In this document: positions 53,804-63,714 of the stretch, one piece after another | Position numbering within the stretch: position 1 is the first letter of the stretch | How the letters are laid out: each line of letters begins with the position of its first letter | Origin: an uncultured Eubacteriales bacterium | GTDB taxonomy: Bacteria > Bacillota > Clostridia > Peptostreptococcales > Anaerovoracaceae | DNA: 64,000 bases | Assembly: GCA_902786355.1 (NCBI GenBank) | Contig: CADABZ010000004.1 | Span: forward strand, 45,084-109,083 | Direction: 5' to 3' | Translations under genes and position numbers: made by a program | The notes under the pieces: model-generated | Seen by the model: the letters and a program-made list of their open reading frames with translations, nothing else | The model's database searches: none | What the model was told of the DNA's origin: nothing

Positions 53804-54814
53804 ATGATAAATGATCTGTTAGTAGCTGCATGTGTCAAGGGAACAATAGAGCGTCTTGAGAATGCCGGGATCCCTTATGAAATCGAAGAGAATGATGCAT
53901 ACAGAGATTATATGAGTGCATGGGAGAATTCAGATGAAAAGGAACTGCTCATGAGGAAGGTCAGACCTGCTCTTGCAAAATTCGCTAAGCTTGAGCCATA
54001 TCTTCATGAGACCGACGGAGATCCCCTGCGTTTGCGTTTCAACGGACCTAAGAGAGACCTTGATAAGGATTCCTTTGCAGAAGTGCTTCTTGAGAGAAAA
54101 GATCTGAACTGGGCGATCGGTGTATCAATCAAGAATGACGCTAAAGTCCTGACAGACATGCGTATCGCTGACCGTAATATTGATCTGTATATGAACCATA
54201 CTGTCAATACTGTCAACGAGATCGAAGACTTCGGTGACAAGATTTTCGGAGTACCGTGCTCAAATGACTATTTTGATGATGTCAATGAGATCATGGAGAG
54301 GATCCACGCCCATGACAGAGAACGCTGGGCAGAATTGCTTCTGGATGATGATTTTGTCTATGATACAGTTATCACACCTGTACTCAGGGCTCTTTCACGC
54401 GAGCTGCCTAAGATCATGAGAAATCACCCGGAAGCTCCGATGCATTTCTTTGATTTTTTCTACGGCAAGTATGATTACTACTATCTGAATCCTATAGATG
54501 AGCTTCAGATCACCAGAATGGGCGCGGTCAACCCTCGCGGAGGACTTGGACGCATTCCGGGAACAGACAACCACCTTGTCAATGAAGCTGTAAAGCCGAC
54601 CAGACTTCTTGATGTCAGGTTTGCTACAGGCAGTCACGGCGAGATCTCCAGAGATACTATCCAGCTTACATTCGACGGAGGATGGGTCATGAACTTCACC
54701 ATGTTCGTATCCAATACCAAGAAGTACGGCAGGAGCTTCAGCCTCGGAGTATACATGCCAGTCACACCGTTCGGCAGCTTCCGTGACCAGGTCAAATGGG
54801 ATCCTGAATATTAA
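53804..54814 (+). CDS. HaeIII-family restriction endonuclease-like protein (orphan)
   Basis: 336 residues (R.HaeIII is about 320). Similarity is seen through the middle and end: NWAIGVSIKND (Ser108, Lys110) aligns with the WEIG(V/I)SAKNN motif of HaeIII enzymes, then FGVPCSNDYFDDVNEIM, KPTRLLDVRF and TIQLTFDGGWVMNF. The GVSIK Lys is the likely PD-(D/E)XK catalytic Lys. A segment of about 25 residues is inserted after it. HaeIII cuts GGCC. No cytosine methyltransferase lies next to it: lon is upstream and a muramidase downstream, with terminators on both sides. GGCC occurs freely in the window. It may be solitary or protected by a distant methylase. Confidence 0.68.
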   Translation: MINDLLVAACVKGTIERLENAGIPYEIEENDAYRDYMSAWENSDEKELLMRKVRPALAKFAKLEPYLHETDGDPLRLRFNGPKRDLDKDSFAEVLLERKDLNWAIGVSIKNDAKVLTDMRIADRNIDLYMNHTVNTVNEIEDFGDKIFGVPCSNDYFDDVNEIMERIHAHDRERWAELLLDDDFVYDTVITPVLRALSRELPKIMRNHPEAPMHFFDFFYGKYDYYYLNPIDELQITRMGAVNPRGGLGRIPGTDNHLVNEAVKPTRLLDVRFATGSHGEISRDTIQLTFDGGWVMNFTMFVSNTKKYGRSFSLGVYMPVTPFGSFRDQVKWDPEY

Positions 54815-54831
54815 GAGTAAGAAGAAACCAC

Positions 54832-54867
54832 AGCAGCATCGGGACGATTTCCTGATGCTGCTTTTTT
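54832..54867 (+). terminator. Terminator after the HaeIII-like gene
   Basis: A 9-bp stem AGCAGCATC / GATGCTGCT is followed by TTTTTG. Confidence 0.85.
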
Positions 54868-54943
54868 GTGGTAATATTGAAACAGAATAAACTTGATGCA
54901 GCACTGTCCTCCGTGCTGCACGAATATATCACAGGAGACAGAC

Positions 54944-56134
54944 TTGTCCGATAACAATACTAATACCAACAACAATATAACCTCTGAAGAGAGAAGGAAT
55001 GCCAGGATCGAAGCCAAGAGGCGCCGCCTTGCGCAGAAAAGAGCTGAAGACAGGATCAGGACCAGAAGGCCGCTGCCGCCAAAGGCAAAGTTCCGTATAT
55101 TCATCATCGCCATTGCACTGATCCTTGCCGTGTGGGGGATCATCTCCCTTAGTGACTATCTGAGCAAACGCCCGGACTACCGTGTCACCGACGAGGGCTA
55201 TACGCATGCTGAAAAGTTCGCGAATGCAGTTCCTATATTCGGCATAGATATTTCCGAGCATCAGGATGCAGATATAAGGTGGGAGAAGGTCAAGTCAAGC
55301 GGAGTGGATTTTGTCTTCATCCGGGCTGGCTACAGAGGTGCTGACAAAGGTGATCTTCATATAGACAGCAACTTTGAAGAGAATATCAAAGGTGCAGAGA
55401 AGGCTGGACTAATGGTCGGAGTCTACTTCTACTCGCAGGCACTTGATGCGCAGGAAGGCAAGGAGGAAGCAGATTTTGTCCTCGAACTTGTAAAGCCATA
55501 CGACCTGACACTTCCTATAGTCATAGATTATGAGATATATAACGGCGGGAGGCTGCATAACAAGATACAGTCAGGAGACATGTATGCCGCGTCCTTCTAC
55601 CACGACGCTGTGCTGGGATTCTGCAATGAAGTCGAGGAAGCCGGTTACGAATCTGCAGTGTATGCCAACAAGGATATGCTGACCAACTATATGCAGGCAG
55701 ATCTCCTCGATGACTCCGCAACACTGTGGCTTGCCGCATATGGCAGCTCAGTCGATCTTGATGCAGATTACTGGTTCTGGCAGTGCACCGACAGTGCTCT
55801 TGCCGGAGGCATAGATGAGAAGGTGGACCAGGACTTCTGGTACATGGAACCGGGAAAGGTCTATCCGACCAGAGCGAGCAGCAAGGTAAAAGAAGAGAAG
55901 CGTATATCCGCGGGAGAGTTCAGCGTCGTACTTAAGGAAGACCCTTCAGAGCTTCACCATTTCCGCTCAGAGCCGTCGTTCAAAGTCACATACAAGAAGA
56001 GAAAGCTCCGCGAAGGAAGAGACTACATCGCATCGGTCGTGAAAAACACCGAAGAAGGAACCGGATACATAATCCTTCGGGGCATCGGCAAATACAAAGA
56101 CTGGGTCATGCACCCGTTCAGGATAGAGAAATAA
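54944..56134 (+). CDS. GH25 muramidase (lysozyme), membrane-anchored
   Basis: 396 residues from TTG 54944, which has AGGAG 6 bp upstream; a longer ATG frame has no site. The charged N-terminal 60 residues (SEERRNARIEAKRRRLAQKR) precede one membrane helix (FRIFIIAIALILAVWGIISL), so the enzyme faces outward. The GH25 domain runs from FGIDISEHQ, with VIDYEIY holding the catalytic Asp-Glu pair, to DYWFWQCTDS. About 75 further residues form a beta-rich tail of unknown role. It cleaves between MurNAc and GlcNAc in peptidoglycan. xth follows 22 bp later. Confidence 0.88.
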   Translation: MSDNNTNTNNNITSEERRNARIEAKRRRLAQKRAEDRIRTRRPLPPKAKFRIFIIAIALILAVWGIISLSDYLSKRPDYRVTDEGYTHAEKFANAVPIFGIDISEHQDADIRWEKVKSSGVDFVFIRAGYRGADKGDLHIDSNFEENIKGAEKAGLMVGVYFYSQALDAQEGKEEADFVLELVKPYDLTLPIVIDYEIYNGGRLHNKIQSGDMYAASFYHDAVLGFCNEVEEAGYESAVYANKDMLTNYMQADLLDDSATLWLAAYGSSVDLDADYWFWQCTDSALAGGIDEKVDQDFWYMEPGKVYPTRASSKVKEEKRISAGEFSVVLKEDPSELHHFRSEPSFKVTYKKRKLREGRDYIASVVKNTEEGTGYIILRGIGKYKDWVMHPFRIEK

Positions 56135-56156
56135 CAGACAGGGAGATACAGGATAT

Positions 56157-56915
56157 ATGAAATTCGTTAGCTGGAATGTAAATGGATTCAGAGCAGTTCT
56201 CGGCAAGGGCTTCGGAGAAGTCTTCGATTCTCTGGATGCGGATTTTTTCTGTCTGCAGGAGACCAAGATGCAGGCCGGACAGGCCGACTTCCACCCGGAA
56301 GATTATTATGAGTTCTACAATTATGCAGAGAAGAAAGGGTATTCAGGGACCGCTGTCTTCGCGAGAAAATCACTCGGTGAGCCGCTGTCGGTAAGATACG
56401 GCATACGCGGGGAACACGATGATGAAGGCCGCGTTATAACCCTTGAGTATCCGGGATTCTTCCTTGTCTGCTGCTATGTGCCTAACGCCAAGGACGGACT
56501 TGCGAGGATAGACTACCGCTGCGAGTTCGAGGATGCTATGCGCGGTTACCTGAGCGAGCTCGATGCTGAGAAGCCGGTGATCTACTGCGGGGACCTCAAT
56601 GTTGCCCACAATGAGATCGACCTTAAGAACCCTAAGACCAACAGGGGCAATGCAGGATTCTCAGACGAAGAGAGAGGGAAGATGACAGAGCTCCTCGACG
56701 CCGGATTCACAGACACTTTCAGATATCTCTATCCGGATCAGGTCACATATTCCTGGTGGTCCTACAGATTCCGGGCAAGAGAGAAAAATGCCGGGTGGCG
56801 TATAGACTATTTCATCATCTCCGACAGACTCCGGGATAAACTTGCGGATGCCTGCATTCTGACAGATATAATGGGCAGTGATCACTGCCCTGTGACCATC
56901 GAAATCACCCTATAG
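56157..56915 (+). CDS. xth: Exodeoxyribonuclease III (AP endonuclease)
   Basis: 252 residues. Motifs: KFVSWNVNGFRA, FFCLQETKM (metal Glu), GDLNVAHNEIDL, and the C-terminal GSDHCPVTI (catalytic His). It cleaves DNA at abasic sites in base-excision repair. AGGGAGA precedes the ATG; it shares a transcript with the muramidase. Confidence 0.95.
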   Translation: MKFVSWNVNGFRAVLGKGFGEVFDSLDADFFCLQETKMQAGQADFHPEDYYEFYNYAEKKGYSGTAVFARKSLGEPLSVRYGIRGEHDDEGRVITLEYPGFFLVCCYVPNAKDGLARIDYRCEFEDAMRGYLSELDAEKPVIYCGDLNVAHNEIDLKNPKTNRGNAGFSDEERGKMTELLDAGFTDTFRYLYPDQVTYSWWSYRFRAREKNAGWRIDYFIISDRLRDKLADACILTDIMGSDHCPVTIEITL

Positions 56916-56968
56916 TGCACAGGATGAAAAAAACATCTATGTACATGCAATCGTGTTATAATTTTATC

Positions 56969-56990
56969 GAGGAGTCATTTTTTGCTCCTC
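56969..56990 (+). promoter_or_regulatory. Leader hairpin of aminotransferase 2
   Basis: GAGGAG / CTCCTC with a 10-base T-rich loop lies 38 bp before the start codon, downstream of a TATAAT box near 56957. It may be a weak attenuator. Confidence 0.35.
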
Positions 56991-57027
56991 ACATCATAAG
57001 ATTATTATTACTAAAGGAGATAAAGCT

Positions 57028-58221
57028 ATGGTAAATCAGAAGTATTACGGCTATGGCACAGCGCCAAGCATCATCCGTGAACTCTTCGCCTACGGACTGG
57101 AGCAGGCAAAAGTTCTCGGAAAAGACAAGGTATACGACTATTCACTTGGTAATCCGAGCATACCTGCTCCGGCAAAAGTAAACGAAACGATCAAGAAGCT
57201 CGTTGAAGAAGAGAGCTCGATCCTTCTGCATGGATACTCAATGGCGCCTGGTTTTGAGGGTGCACGTGAGGCCATCGCAGCTAATCTCAGAGAGAGATTC
57301 ACCACTAACGCTCAGGCTAACCAGATCTTCATGACATGCGGATGCGCACCTGCACTTGTTTCCGTAGCCTGCGCTCTTACAGTCAAGCCTGAAGACAATT
57401 TTGTAGTCATCGCACCATATTTCCCTGAATACAACGTATTCTTCACAGCCGGCGGCGGCAAGGTCAAAGTAGTTGCTGCTGACGTTCCTGATTTCCAGAT
57501 CAACCTTGAAGCACTTGAAGCAACAGTAGACGAGAACTCCGTTGCTGTTGTCATCAATTCTCCTAACAACCCGTCCGGAGTCGTTTACACCAAAGAGACT
57601 CTGGAGAAGATCGGCGCATTCCTCAAGCAGAAGGAAGCTGAGTACGGACATCCTATCTACATCGTTGCAGATGAGCCGTACAGAGAACTCGTATACGGAG
57701 ATGCTAAGGTTACATTCATCCCTGAAGTTTATGACAATACCATCGTATGCTACTCCTGGTCCAAGAGCCTGTCTCTGCCTGGCGAGCGTATCGGTTATGT
57801 ATATGTACCTGAAAAATGCGAAGACGGCAAGGCTCTCTATGCAGCTATCGCAGGTGCTGCAAGAGAGATCGGTTCTGTATGTCCTCCGACACTCATCCAG
57901 AGAGTAGTACAGGAATGCGTTGGATGCGCTCCTGACCTCGTTGCATATGATGAGAACAGAAACGACCTGTACAACAGCCTCACAGCCATGGGCTATGAGT
58001 GTGCTAAGCCTGACGGAGCATTCTATCTCTTCATGAAGGCTCCTAACGGAGATGACATGGCATTCTCCGAAGCAGCTAAACTCGAAGAAAACATCCTTAT
58101 CGTACCTGGAACAGGATTCGGATGCCCTGGATACCTCAGACTTGCATACTGCGTATCCAACCAGATGATCTGGAACTCGATGCCTGGATTCAAGCGTCTT
58201 ATCAAGAAGTACGGTAAGTAA
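57028..58221 (+). CDS. Class I/II PLP-dependent aminotransferase (paralogue 2)
   Basis: 397 residues. YSLGNPSIPAPAKV, NSPNNPSGVVYT, ADEPYRELVY and the PLP Lys in YSWSKSLSLPGERIGYV match paralogue 1 at 14.4 kb motif by motif. Codon use is of the highly expressed type. It transfers amino groups between an amino acid and a 2-oxo acid; substrate unassigned. It is monocistronic with its own promoter and a 17-bp terminator stem. Confidence 0.88.
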   Translation: MVNQKYYGYGTAPSIIRELFAYGLEQAKVLGKDKVYDYSLGNPSIPAPAKVNETIKKLVEEESSILLHGYSMAPGFEGAREAIAANLRERFTTNAQANQIFMTCGCAPALVSVACALTVKPEDNFVVIAPYFPEYNVFFTAGGGKVKVVAADVPDFQINLEALEATVDENSVAVVINSPNNPSGVVYTKETLEKIGAFLKQKEAEYGHPIYIVADEPYRELVYGDAKVTFIPEVYDNTIVCYSWSKSLSLPGERIGYVYVPEKCEDGKALYAAIAGAAREIGSVCPPTLIQRVVQECVGCAPDLVAYDENRNDLYNSLTAMGYECAKPDGAFYLFMKAPNGDDMAFSEAAKLEENILIVPGTGFGCPGYLRLAYCVSNQMIWNSMPGFKRLIKKYGK

Positions 58222-58260
58222 TCAGAACATACAGACTTCGTTTTACCGATTGAATGAAAT

Positions 58261-58303
58261 AACAGGGGATTTGCGCAGAAATCTTGCGTAAATCCCTTGT
58301 TTT
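58261..58303 (+). terminator. Terminator after aminotransferase 2
   Basis: A 17-bp stem with two G-T pairs (58261-58277 with 58285-58301) ends in TTT. The next promoter's -35 box overlaps its right arm. Confidence 0.75.
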
Positions 58304-58325
58304 AATATGTTAGGTGTCGTATAAT
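58297..58325 (+). promoter_or_regulatory. rpsT promoter
   Basis: TTGTTT and a perfect TATAAT are 17 bp apart, about 45 bp before rpsT. Confidence 0.75.
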
Positions 58326-58371
58326 ACCCGTTGCGAATTAATACATTACTTAAGAAAGTGGGGTAAATTTA

Positions 58372-58638
58372 ATGGCAAATATTAAATCCGCAAAGAAGAG
58401 AATCAAAGTTATCGACAAGAAGACAGCTCGCAACATCAGAGTTCGCAACCACGTCAAGGATGCTGAGAAGGCTTTCCTGGCTGCAGTTGAGGCTGGCAAT
58501 GTCGAAGAAGCTCAGAACGCTTTCAAGCACGCTGAGAAGAAGTACATGCAGGCAGCTGCAAAGGGTACTTATCACAAGAACACTGCTTCAAGAAAGGTAG
58601 CAAGATTCGCTAAGAAACTTAACGAGATGTCAAAGTAA
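58372..58638 (+). CDS. rpsT: 30S ribosomal protein S20
   Basis: 88 residues, a normal size. The start MANIKSAKKRIKV and the end TASRKVARFAKKLNEMSK are typical; the protein is lysine-rich and helical. It binds the 5' and 3' minor domains of 16S rRNA. It stands just before lepA, an order common in Clostridia. Confidence 0.97.
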   Translation: MANIKSAKKRIKVIDKKTARNIRVRNHVKDAEKAFLAAVEAGNVEEAQNAFKHAEKKYMQAAAKGTYHKNTASRKVARFAKKLNEMSK

Positions 58639-58678
58639 TCTCACCCGTCCCCACACCGCGTATAAGTTAAATACGCCA

Positions 58679-58708
58679 GGCAGCCGGAGTGTCTCCCGGC
58701 TGTCTTTT
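58679..58708 (+). terminator. Terminator after rpsT
   Basis: A 9-bp stem GGCAGCCGG / CCGGCTGTC is followed by TTTTA. Confidence 0.7.
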
Positions 58709-58818
58709 ATGTTGCAGGGAGGTGTCATCAAGTTGACAAGGCGACTCGGACCATGCGAAAATAACTATGTATGAGCCCTGACACGGAAGGGCTGCAGAAA
58801 AATAGTAAAGAGGACAGA

Positions 58819-60627
58819 ATGAGTTATTTAGACAACATCAGAAATTTCAGTATTATTGCTCATATCGATCACGGCAAGTCCACTCTGGCAGACCGTCTCA
58901 TAGAGAAGACCGGTCTGGTGGAAGCGCGCGACATGAAGGAGCAGTATCTTGACAACATGGACATCGAGCGCGAGCGTGGTATCACGATCAAGCTTCAGAC
59001 CACCCGTCTTGAGTACAAGGGAAAAGACGGTAAGGAATACATCCTCAACCTTATAGATACTCCGGGCCATGTAGACTTCAACTATGAGGTATCAAGATCT
59101 CTGGCTGCCTGCGATGGCGCCGTCCTTGTCGTTGACGCAACTCAGGGTGTCGAAGCTCAGACTCTCGGCAATGTATATCTGGCACTCGATGAAGACCTCG
59201 AGATACTGCCGGTGCTCAACAAGATGGACCTTGATTCGGCAAGACCGGATGATGCCAGAGCAGAGATAGAGGATATCATCGGCCTTGATGCATCCGAAGC
59301 TCCGGAGATATCAGCCAAGACAGGCATGGGTATCGATGAGATGCTCGAGAAGCTCGTTGAGGTCATACCTCCTCCGAAGGGCGATCCTGAAGGCAGACTC
59401 AAAGCTCTTATCTTCGACTCATACTACGACAGCTATAAAGGCGTTATCATATACACCAGGATCTTCGACGGAAGAGTAAAGCGCGGCGATGTCATCAGGA
59501 TGATGAACACCGGCAAGCAGTATGAAGTTACTGAGGTCGGATACTGCATCCCGAGGACGCTGCCGGCTGATGAGCTCAAGGCCGGAGAGGTAGGATACAT
59601 ATGCGGAAGCATCAAACAGGTCGCAGATGCTCGCGTCGGTGACACCATCACGCTTGCCTCAGCGCCTGCAGACGCACCGCTCAAAGGATACAAGAAGGCG
59701 CAGTCCATGGTATACTGCGGGATCTTCCCGGCTGAGGGCGAGAAATACGAGAACGTCAAGGATGCTCTCGAGAAGCTCCAGGTCAACGACGCCGCCTTCA
59801 ACTTCGAACCGGAGAATTCAGCAGCTCTCGGATATGGTTTCCGCTGCGGCTTCCTCGGACTTCTGCACATGGACGTCATAACAGAGAGACTGGCACGTGA
59901 ATTCGACCTCGATGTCATTACGACACTGCCGTCAGTAGTGTACAAGGTAGTGATGAAGGACGGTACTGTACTCGATATACAGAACCCGTCGAATCTGCCT
60001 AATCCGGTGGACATCGCACACATAGAAGAGCCTATCGTCAAAGCAGACATCATGACTCCTAACGAGTATGTCGGCAGCATCATGGCTCTCTGCCAGAACA
60101 GGCGCGGCAATATGATCCACATGGAGTACCTCACCAAGACAAGGGTGCAGCTTCACTACGAGATGCCTCTCAACGAGGTCATATATGATTTCTTCGACGC
60201 TCTCAAATCGAGGACGCGCGGCTATGCTTCACTGGATTATGAGTTCCTGAGATATCAGCCGGCGAAGCTTGTCAAGCTGGACATCCTGCTCAACAGAGAG
60301 CTTATCGATGCTCTGAGCACCATAGTTCCTGAAGAGGAAGCAATGGCCAAGGGCAGAGGCATATGCGAAAAGCTCAAGGACATCATCCCGAGACATCAGT
60401 TCGAAGTTCCGATCCAGGCTGCTATCGGACAGAAGATAATAGCCCGTGAGACTGTAAGGGCATACCGCAAGGACGTACTTGCCAAGTGCTACGGCGGAGA
60501 CGTCTCGCGTAAGAAGAAGCTTCTGGAAAAACAGAAGGCCGGCAAGAAGAGGATGCGCCAGTTCGGTACAGTAACAGTTCCGCAGGAAGCTTTCACAGAA
60601 GTACTCAAGCTCGATGACGGAAGATAG
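58819..60627 (+). CDS. lepA: Elongation factor 4 (LepA, back-translocating GTPase)
   Basis: 602 residues. ATG 58819 with AAAGAGGA gives the standard start [22 protein letters not shown]; the longer frame is not conserved. G1 AHIDHGKS, G3 DTPGH and G4 NKMD are present, and the C-terminal domain ([25 protein letters not shown]) is unique to LepA. It remobilises stalled ribosomes. Confidence 0.97.
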   Translation: MSYLDNIRNFSIIAHIDHGKSTLADRLIEKTGLVEARDMKEQYLDNMDIERERGITIKLQTTRLEYKGKDGKEYILNLIDTPGHVDFNYEVSRSLAACDGAVLVVDATQGVEAQTLGNVYLALDEDLEILPVLNKMDLDSARPDDARAEIEDIIGLDASEAPEISAKTGMGIDEMLEKLVEVIPPPKGDPEGRLKALIFDSYYDSYKGVIIYTRIFDGRVKRGDVIRMMNTGKQYEVTEVGYCIPRTLPADELKAGEVGYICGSIKQVADARVGDTITLASAPADAPLKGYKKAQSMVYCGIFPAEGEKYENVKDALEKLQVNDAAFNFEPENSAALGYGFRCGFLGLLHMDVITERLAREFDLDVITTLPSVVYKVVMKDGTVLDIQNPSNLPNPVDIAHIEEPIVKADIMTPNEYVGSIMALCQNRRGNMIHMEYLTKTRVQLHYEMPLNEVIYDFFDALKSRTRGYASLDYEFLRYQPAKLVKLDILLNRELIDALSTIVPEEEAMAKGRGICEKLKDIIPRHQFEVPIQAAIGQKIIARETVRAYRKDVLAKCYGGDVSRKKKLLEKQKAGKKRMRQFGTVTVPQEAFTEVLKLDDGR

Positions 60628-60643
60628 ACATCTGCAGGAGACA

Positions 60644-61864
60644 ATGACTGAATTGGACAAAAAAACCGGTTTATATATACACTTCCCGTTCTGCGTCAGA
60701 AAGTGCAATTACTGCGCATTTCTGTCTTTCAGCGCAGATGAGGGGGTAAGAAGAGAATACGCCGGCGCTCTGATGCGTGAGATCGAGCTTGCAGGCAGAA
60801 GCTTCAGCGGGCAGATAAGCACGATATATCTCGGAGGCGGGACACCTTCGGTAATGGATGTGTCGCTCCTGTCTCTCATAATCAAGAAGGTCAGGCAGTG
60901 TTTCGATGTTGCGCCTGACGCAGAGATAACTAACGAAGCCAATCCCGGTACTCTGGGCATCAAGGACAGGGTCGTCAGAGCAAAGCTTACGGCATATAAG
61001 TACATGGGCATCAACCGTCTTTCGATGGGTGTCCAGTCGATGGATAACGACAGGCTTCACATGCTCGGAAGGATACACACTGCGGAGAATGTGGTCAGGG
61101 ATTTTGACATAGCAAGAGAACTTGGCTTTGACAATATCAATCTTGACCTGATCTTCTCGGTGCCGGGCGAGAGCACCGAAGACGCGCTGGATGATGCGAA
61201 GAAGATAATAGCCCTCGGCCCGGAGCACATTTCATGCTACAGCCTTCAGCTGGAGGAGGGAACACCTTTCTACGAGATGGCTGAAAGGGGCGAGATCACA
61301 GAGGTGGCTGATGAAGAGGACCGCGGGACGTATCACCGCATCTGCGGCCTTCTCAGGAGCAGCGGCTACGAACACTACGAGATAAGTAATTTTGCACGTG
61401 AGGGCAGACGGTCACGCCATAACAGCCTGTACTGGAATATGGATGACTATATAGGCCTCGGCCTCGGAGCAAGCGGATTCACACGCGGGGTCAGATACCG
61501 GAACACTTCCGATCTCAGTACTTATCTCGCATATTACGGCGGTCAGGATGCGGACGGGGCTGAGTGGACAACGGAGCGTCCGCTTGATGAGATCCATGAG
61601 AATACGGATTTCGATAACATCAGCGAGGCTGTTTTCACCGGACTCAGGCGTACAGAAGGGATAACATATGAAGAGGCTCTTGCGGCTTACGGGATGAGCC
61701 CGCAGAAGGATGCCGCGGAGCAGTTCTGGAAGATATTCCGCGATGCCGAAGATGAGGCAAAGCGATTTGCTGATCAGGGTCTTCTGATCATCGATGATGC
61801 AGGCCTCAGACTGACCGAAGAGGGGATAGATATCAGCAACAGCATCATGTCGCTTTTCGTATAG
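60644..61864 (+). CDS. hemW: Radical SAM protein HemW (heme chaperone, coproporphyrinogen oxidase-like)
   Basis: 406 residues. ATG 60644 follows AGGAG closely; TTG 60653 is an alternative. The cluster motif is CVRKCNYC (CxxxCxxC), lacking the extra Cys of true oxygen-independent coproporphyrinogen oxidase HemN, which marks HemW. Later motifs are YLGGGTPS, NLDLIFSVPGES and GLGLGASGF. It carries heme rather than making it. It lies 16 bp after lepA, the conserved lepA-hemW pair. Confidence 0.9.
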   Translation: MTELDKKTGLYIHFPFCVRKCNYCAFLSFSADEGVRREYAGALMREIELAGRSFSGQISTIYLGGGTPSVMDVSLLSLIIKKVRQCFDVAPDAEITNEANPGTLGIKDRVVRAKLTAYKYMGINRLSMGVQSMDNDRLHMLGRIHTAENVVRDFDIARELGFDNINLDLIFSVPGESTEDALDDAKKIIALGPEHISCYSLQLEEGTPFYEMAERGEITEVADEEDRGTYHRICGLLRSSGYEHYEISNFAREGRRSRHNSLYWNMDDYIGLGLGASGFTRGVRYRNTSDLSTYLAYYGGQDADGAEWTTERPLDEIHENTDFDNISEAVFTGLRRTEGITYEEALAAYGMSPQKDAAEQFWKIFRDAEDEAKRFADQGLLIIDDAGLRLTEEGIDISNSIMSLFV

Positions 61865-61983
61865 AAATACCATACTAACATCATGCTACTATTGGTATAG
61901 AGTTACCGCATTAACATCATGTAACTATTGGTATAGAGTTACCGCATTAACATTTTGTCACTTTTGAATAGAATTATCGCATT
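61859..61983 (+). repeat. 36-bp tandem repeat, 3.5 copies
   Basis: Units begin at 61859, 61895 and 61931, with a partial fourth from 61967. Units 1 and 2 share GTATAGA..TACC..A..AACATCATG..ACTATTG; unit 3 keeps GTATAGAGTTACCGCATTAACAT exactly. The first overlaps the hemW stop codon. In unit 2 an inverted pair GTTAC...GTAAC could form a dyad. No spacers, so not CRISPR. It occupies the whole hemW-glpK gap. Confidence 0.85.
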
Positions 61984-62004
61984 GCAGGCGGAGGAGTTAA
62001 GCCG

Positions 62005-63489
62005 ATGAAGCAGTACATTATGGCGCTCGATCAGGGCACAACCAGCTCGAGAACTATCATCTATGACAAGAACGGAAACACCGTCAGCGTGGTCCAGAGG
62101 GAATTCACTCAGATCTTTCCGCATGAGGGCTGGGTGGAGCACGATCCGATGGAGATATGGGCATCTCAGATGGGAACCGCTCAGGAGGCGCTGCTCAAAG
62201 CCGGTCTTACTTACAAGAATATCGCGGCGATAGGCATCACCAACCAGAGAGAGACGACTGTCGTGTGGGACAAGCGCACAGGAGAACCTGTATACAATGC
62301 CATAGTGTGGCAGTGCAGACGTACTGCAGATTACGCTGCAAGGCTCAAACCTCATGAGAAGATGATCCGTGAGAAGACTGGCCTTCTCGCTGACCCGTAC
62401 TTCAGCGGCACAAAGCTTGCCTGGATACTCGATAATGTCCAGGGCGTTAGGGCGAGGGCTGAGAGAGGCGAGCTGCTTTTCGGAACGATCGAATCGTGGC
62501 TCATATGGAAGATGACAGGCGGCAAAGTCCATGTAAGTGATTATTCCAACGCGTGCAGGACCATGCTCTTTGACATCAATACACTTAAATGGGACGAGGA
62601 GCTTTGCGAGCTTCTGAATATTCCGATGTGCATGCTCCCTGAACCTGTGGAGTGCTCAGCTCACTACGGCGATACTATAAGTGAGCTCTTCGGCGGTCCT
62701 ATACCGATCACCGGATCGGCAGGTGACCAGCAGGCGGCACTTTTTGGTGAAGCATGCTTCTCTGAAGGTGATGTCAAGAGCACATATGGAACCGGAAACT
62801 TCCTCCTGCTCAACACCGGAGACAAGCCGGTCGCATCTGATAACGGGCTTCTCACGACTATAGCGTGGGGCCTTAACGGTAAGGTCACCTATGCGCTTGA
62901 AGGTTCTGTCTTCGTATGCGGCGCAGCGGTCCAGTGGCTGAGAGACCAGATGAAGTTCTTCCGCAGCGCACCTGAATCTGAAGAGATCGCATCGCAGGTC
63001 CCGGATACAGGCGGCGTGTACGTCGTACCTGCTTTTGTCGGACTCGGTGCTCCGTACTGGGATCCTGAAGCAAGAGGCGCGATGTTCGGTATCACCAGAG
63101 GCACGACAAGAGAGCACATAGTCAGGGCGACTCTGCAGTCTCTTGTATTCCAGAATGAAGACCTGCTCTCTGCGATGACCGCAGATACCGGCAAGGAGAT
63201 CACTGCTCTTAAGGTCGACGGAGGAGCAGCTCTCAACGATCTTCTGATGCAGTTCCAGGCTGATATCTCCGATGTTGACATCGTTAGATACGCTTCGATC
63301 GAATCCACATCACTCGGATCCGCTTATCTTGCAGGTCTTGCAGTCGGCTACTATGACAGCCTCGCGGATATCCTCGCAAGCAAGGAGATTTCCAGAACCT
63401 TCAAACCATCGCTCGGAGAGAAGGAGAGAAAGGAAAAGCTCGCCGGATGGCACAGAGCCGTCAAAGCAACGATGGCATTCCACGAATAG
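62005..63489 (+). CDS. glpK: Glycerol kinase
   Basis: 494 residues. The FGGY motifs are clear: [17 protein letters not shown] (phosphate 1), [13 protein letters not shown], and [13 protein letters not shown] plus [19 protein letters not shown] (adenosine). It phosphorylates glycerol to glycerol-3-phosphate. No glpF or glpD is adjacent. GGAGGAG lies before the ATG. Confidence 0.97.
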   Translation: MKQYIMALDQGTTSSRTIIYDKNGNTVSVVQREFTQIFPHEGWVEHDPMEIWASQMGTAQEALLKAGLTYKNIAAIGITNQRETTVVWDKRTGEPVYNAIVWQCRRTADYAARLKPHEKMIREKTGLLADPYFSGTKLAWILDNVQGVRARAERGELLFGTIESWLIWKMTGGKVHVSDYSNACRTMLFDINTLKWDEELCELLNIPMCMLPEPVECSAHYGDTISELFGGPIPITGSAGDQQAALFGEACFSEGDVKSTYGTGNFLLLNTGDKPVASDNGLLTTIAWGLNGKVTYALEGSVFVCGAAVQWLRDQMKFFRSAPESEEIASQVPDTGGVYVVPAFVGLGAPYWDPEARGAMFGITRGTTREHIVRATLQSLVFQNEDLLSAMTADTGKEITALKVDGGAALNDLLMQFQADISDVDIVRYASIESTSLGSAYLAGLAVGYYDSLADILASKEISRTFKPSLGEKERKEKLAGWHRAVKATMAFHE

Positions 63490-63505
63490 AGAGAATTTCA
63501 CACTT

Positions 63506-63555
63506 TTCAACGGCTATTCATACTTTTCAATTCAACGGCTATTCATACTTTTCAA
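63506..63555 (+). repeat. Perfect 25-bp tandem duplication
   Basis: Two identical copies of a 25-bp unit (starting TTCAACGGCTATTC) lie side by side at 63506-63530 and 63531-63555, between glpK and the tRNA-Glu promoter. Confidence 0.9.
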
Positions 63556-63563
63556 AAAAGTGC

Positions 63564-63592
63564 TGGACAAACACTTTGCAGTCCGTTATAAT
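63564..63592 (+). promoter_or_regulatory. tRNA-Glu promoter
   Basis: TGGACA and TATAAT are 17 bp apart, about 33 bp before the tRNA. Confidence 0.75.
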
Positions 63593-63625
63593 TACACTTG
63601 CGCTGAACAAATCAGCGCATAATAT

Positions 63626-63700
63626 GGCGCATTGGTCAAGCGGTTAAGACGTCGCCCTCTCACGGCGGAATCTGGGGTTCGATTCCCCAATGCGCTACCA
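63626..63700 (+). tRNA. tRNA-Glu, anticodon CUC
   Basis: A 75-nt cloverleaf with CCA encoded. Acceptor GGCGCAT/ATGCGCT, D arm GGTC...GAC, anticodon loop CTCTCAC with CTC at 63659-63661, T arm TGGGG TTCGATT CCCCA. The anticodon arm and D-loop AAGCGGTTAA are typical of bacterial tRNA-Glu. Confidence 0.95.
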
Positions 63701-63714
63701 AGACAGACCTATCC

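Noticed and set aside
61859-61983. CRISPR array
   Set aside because: Repeats are directly adjacent without spacers and only three to four units exist.
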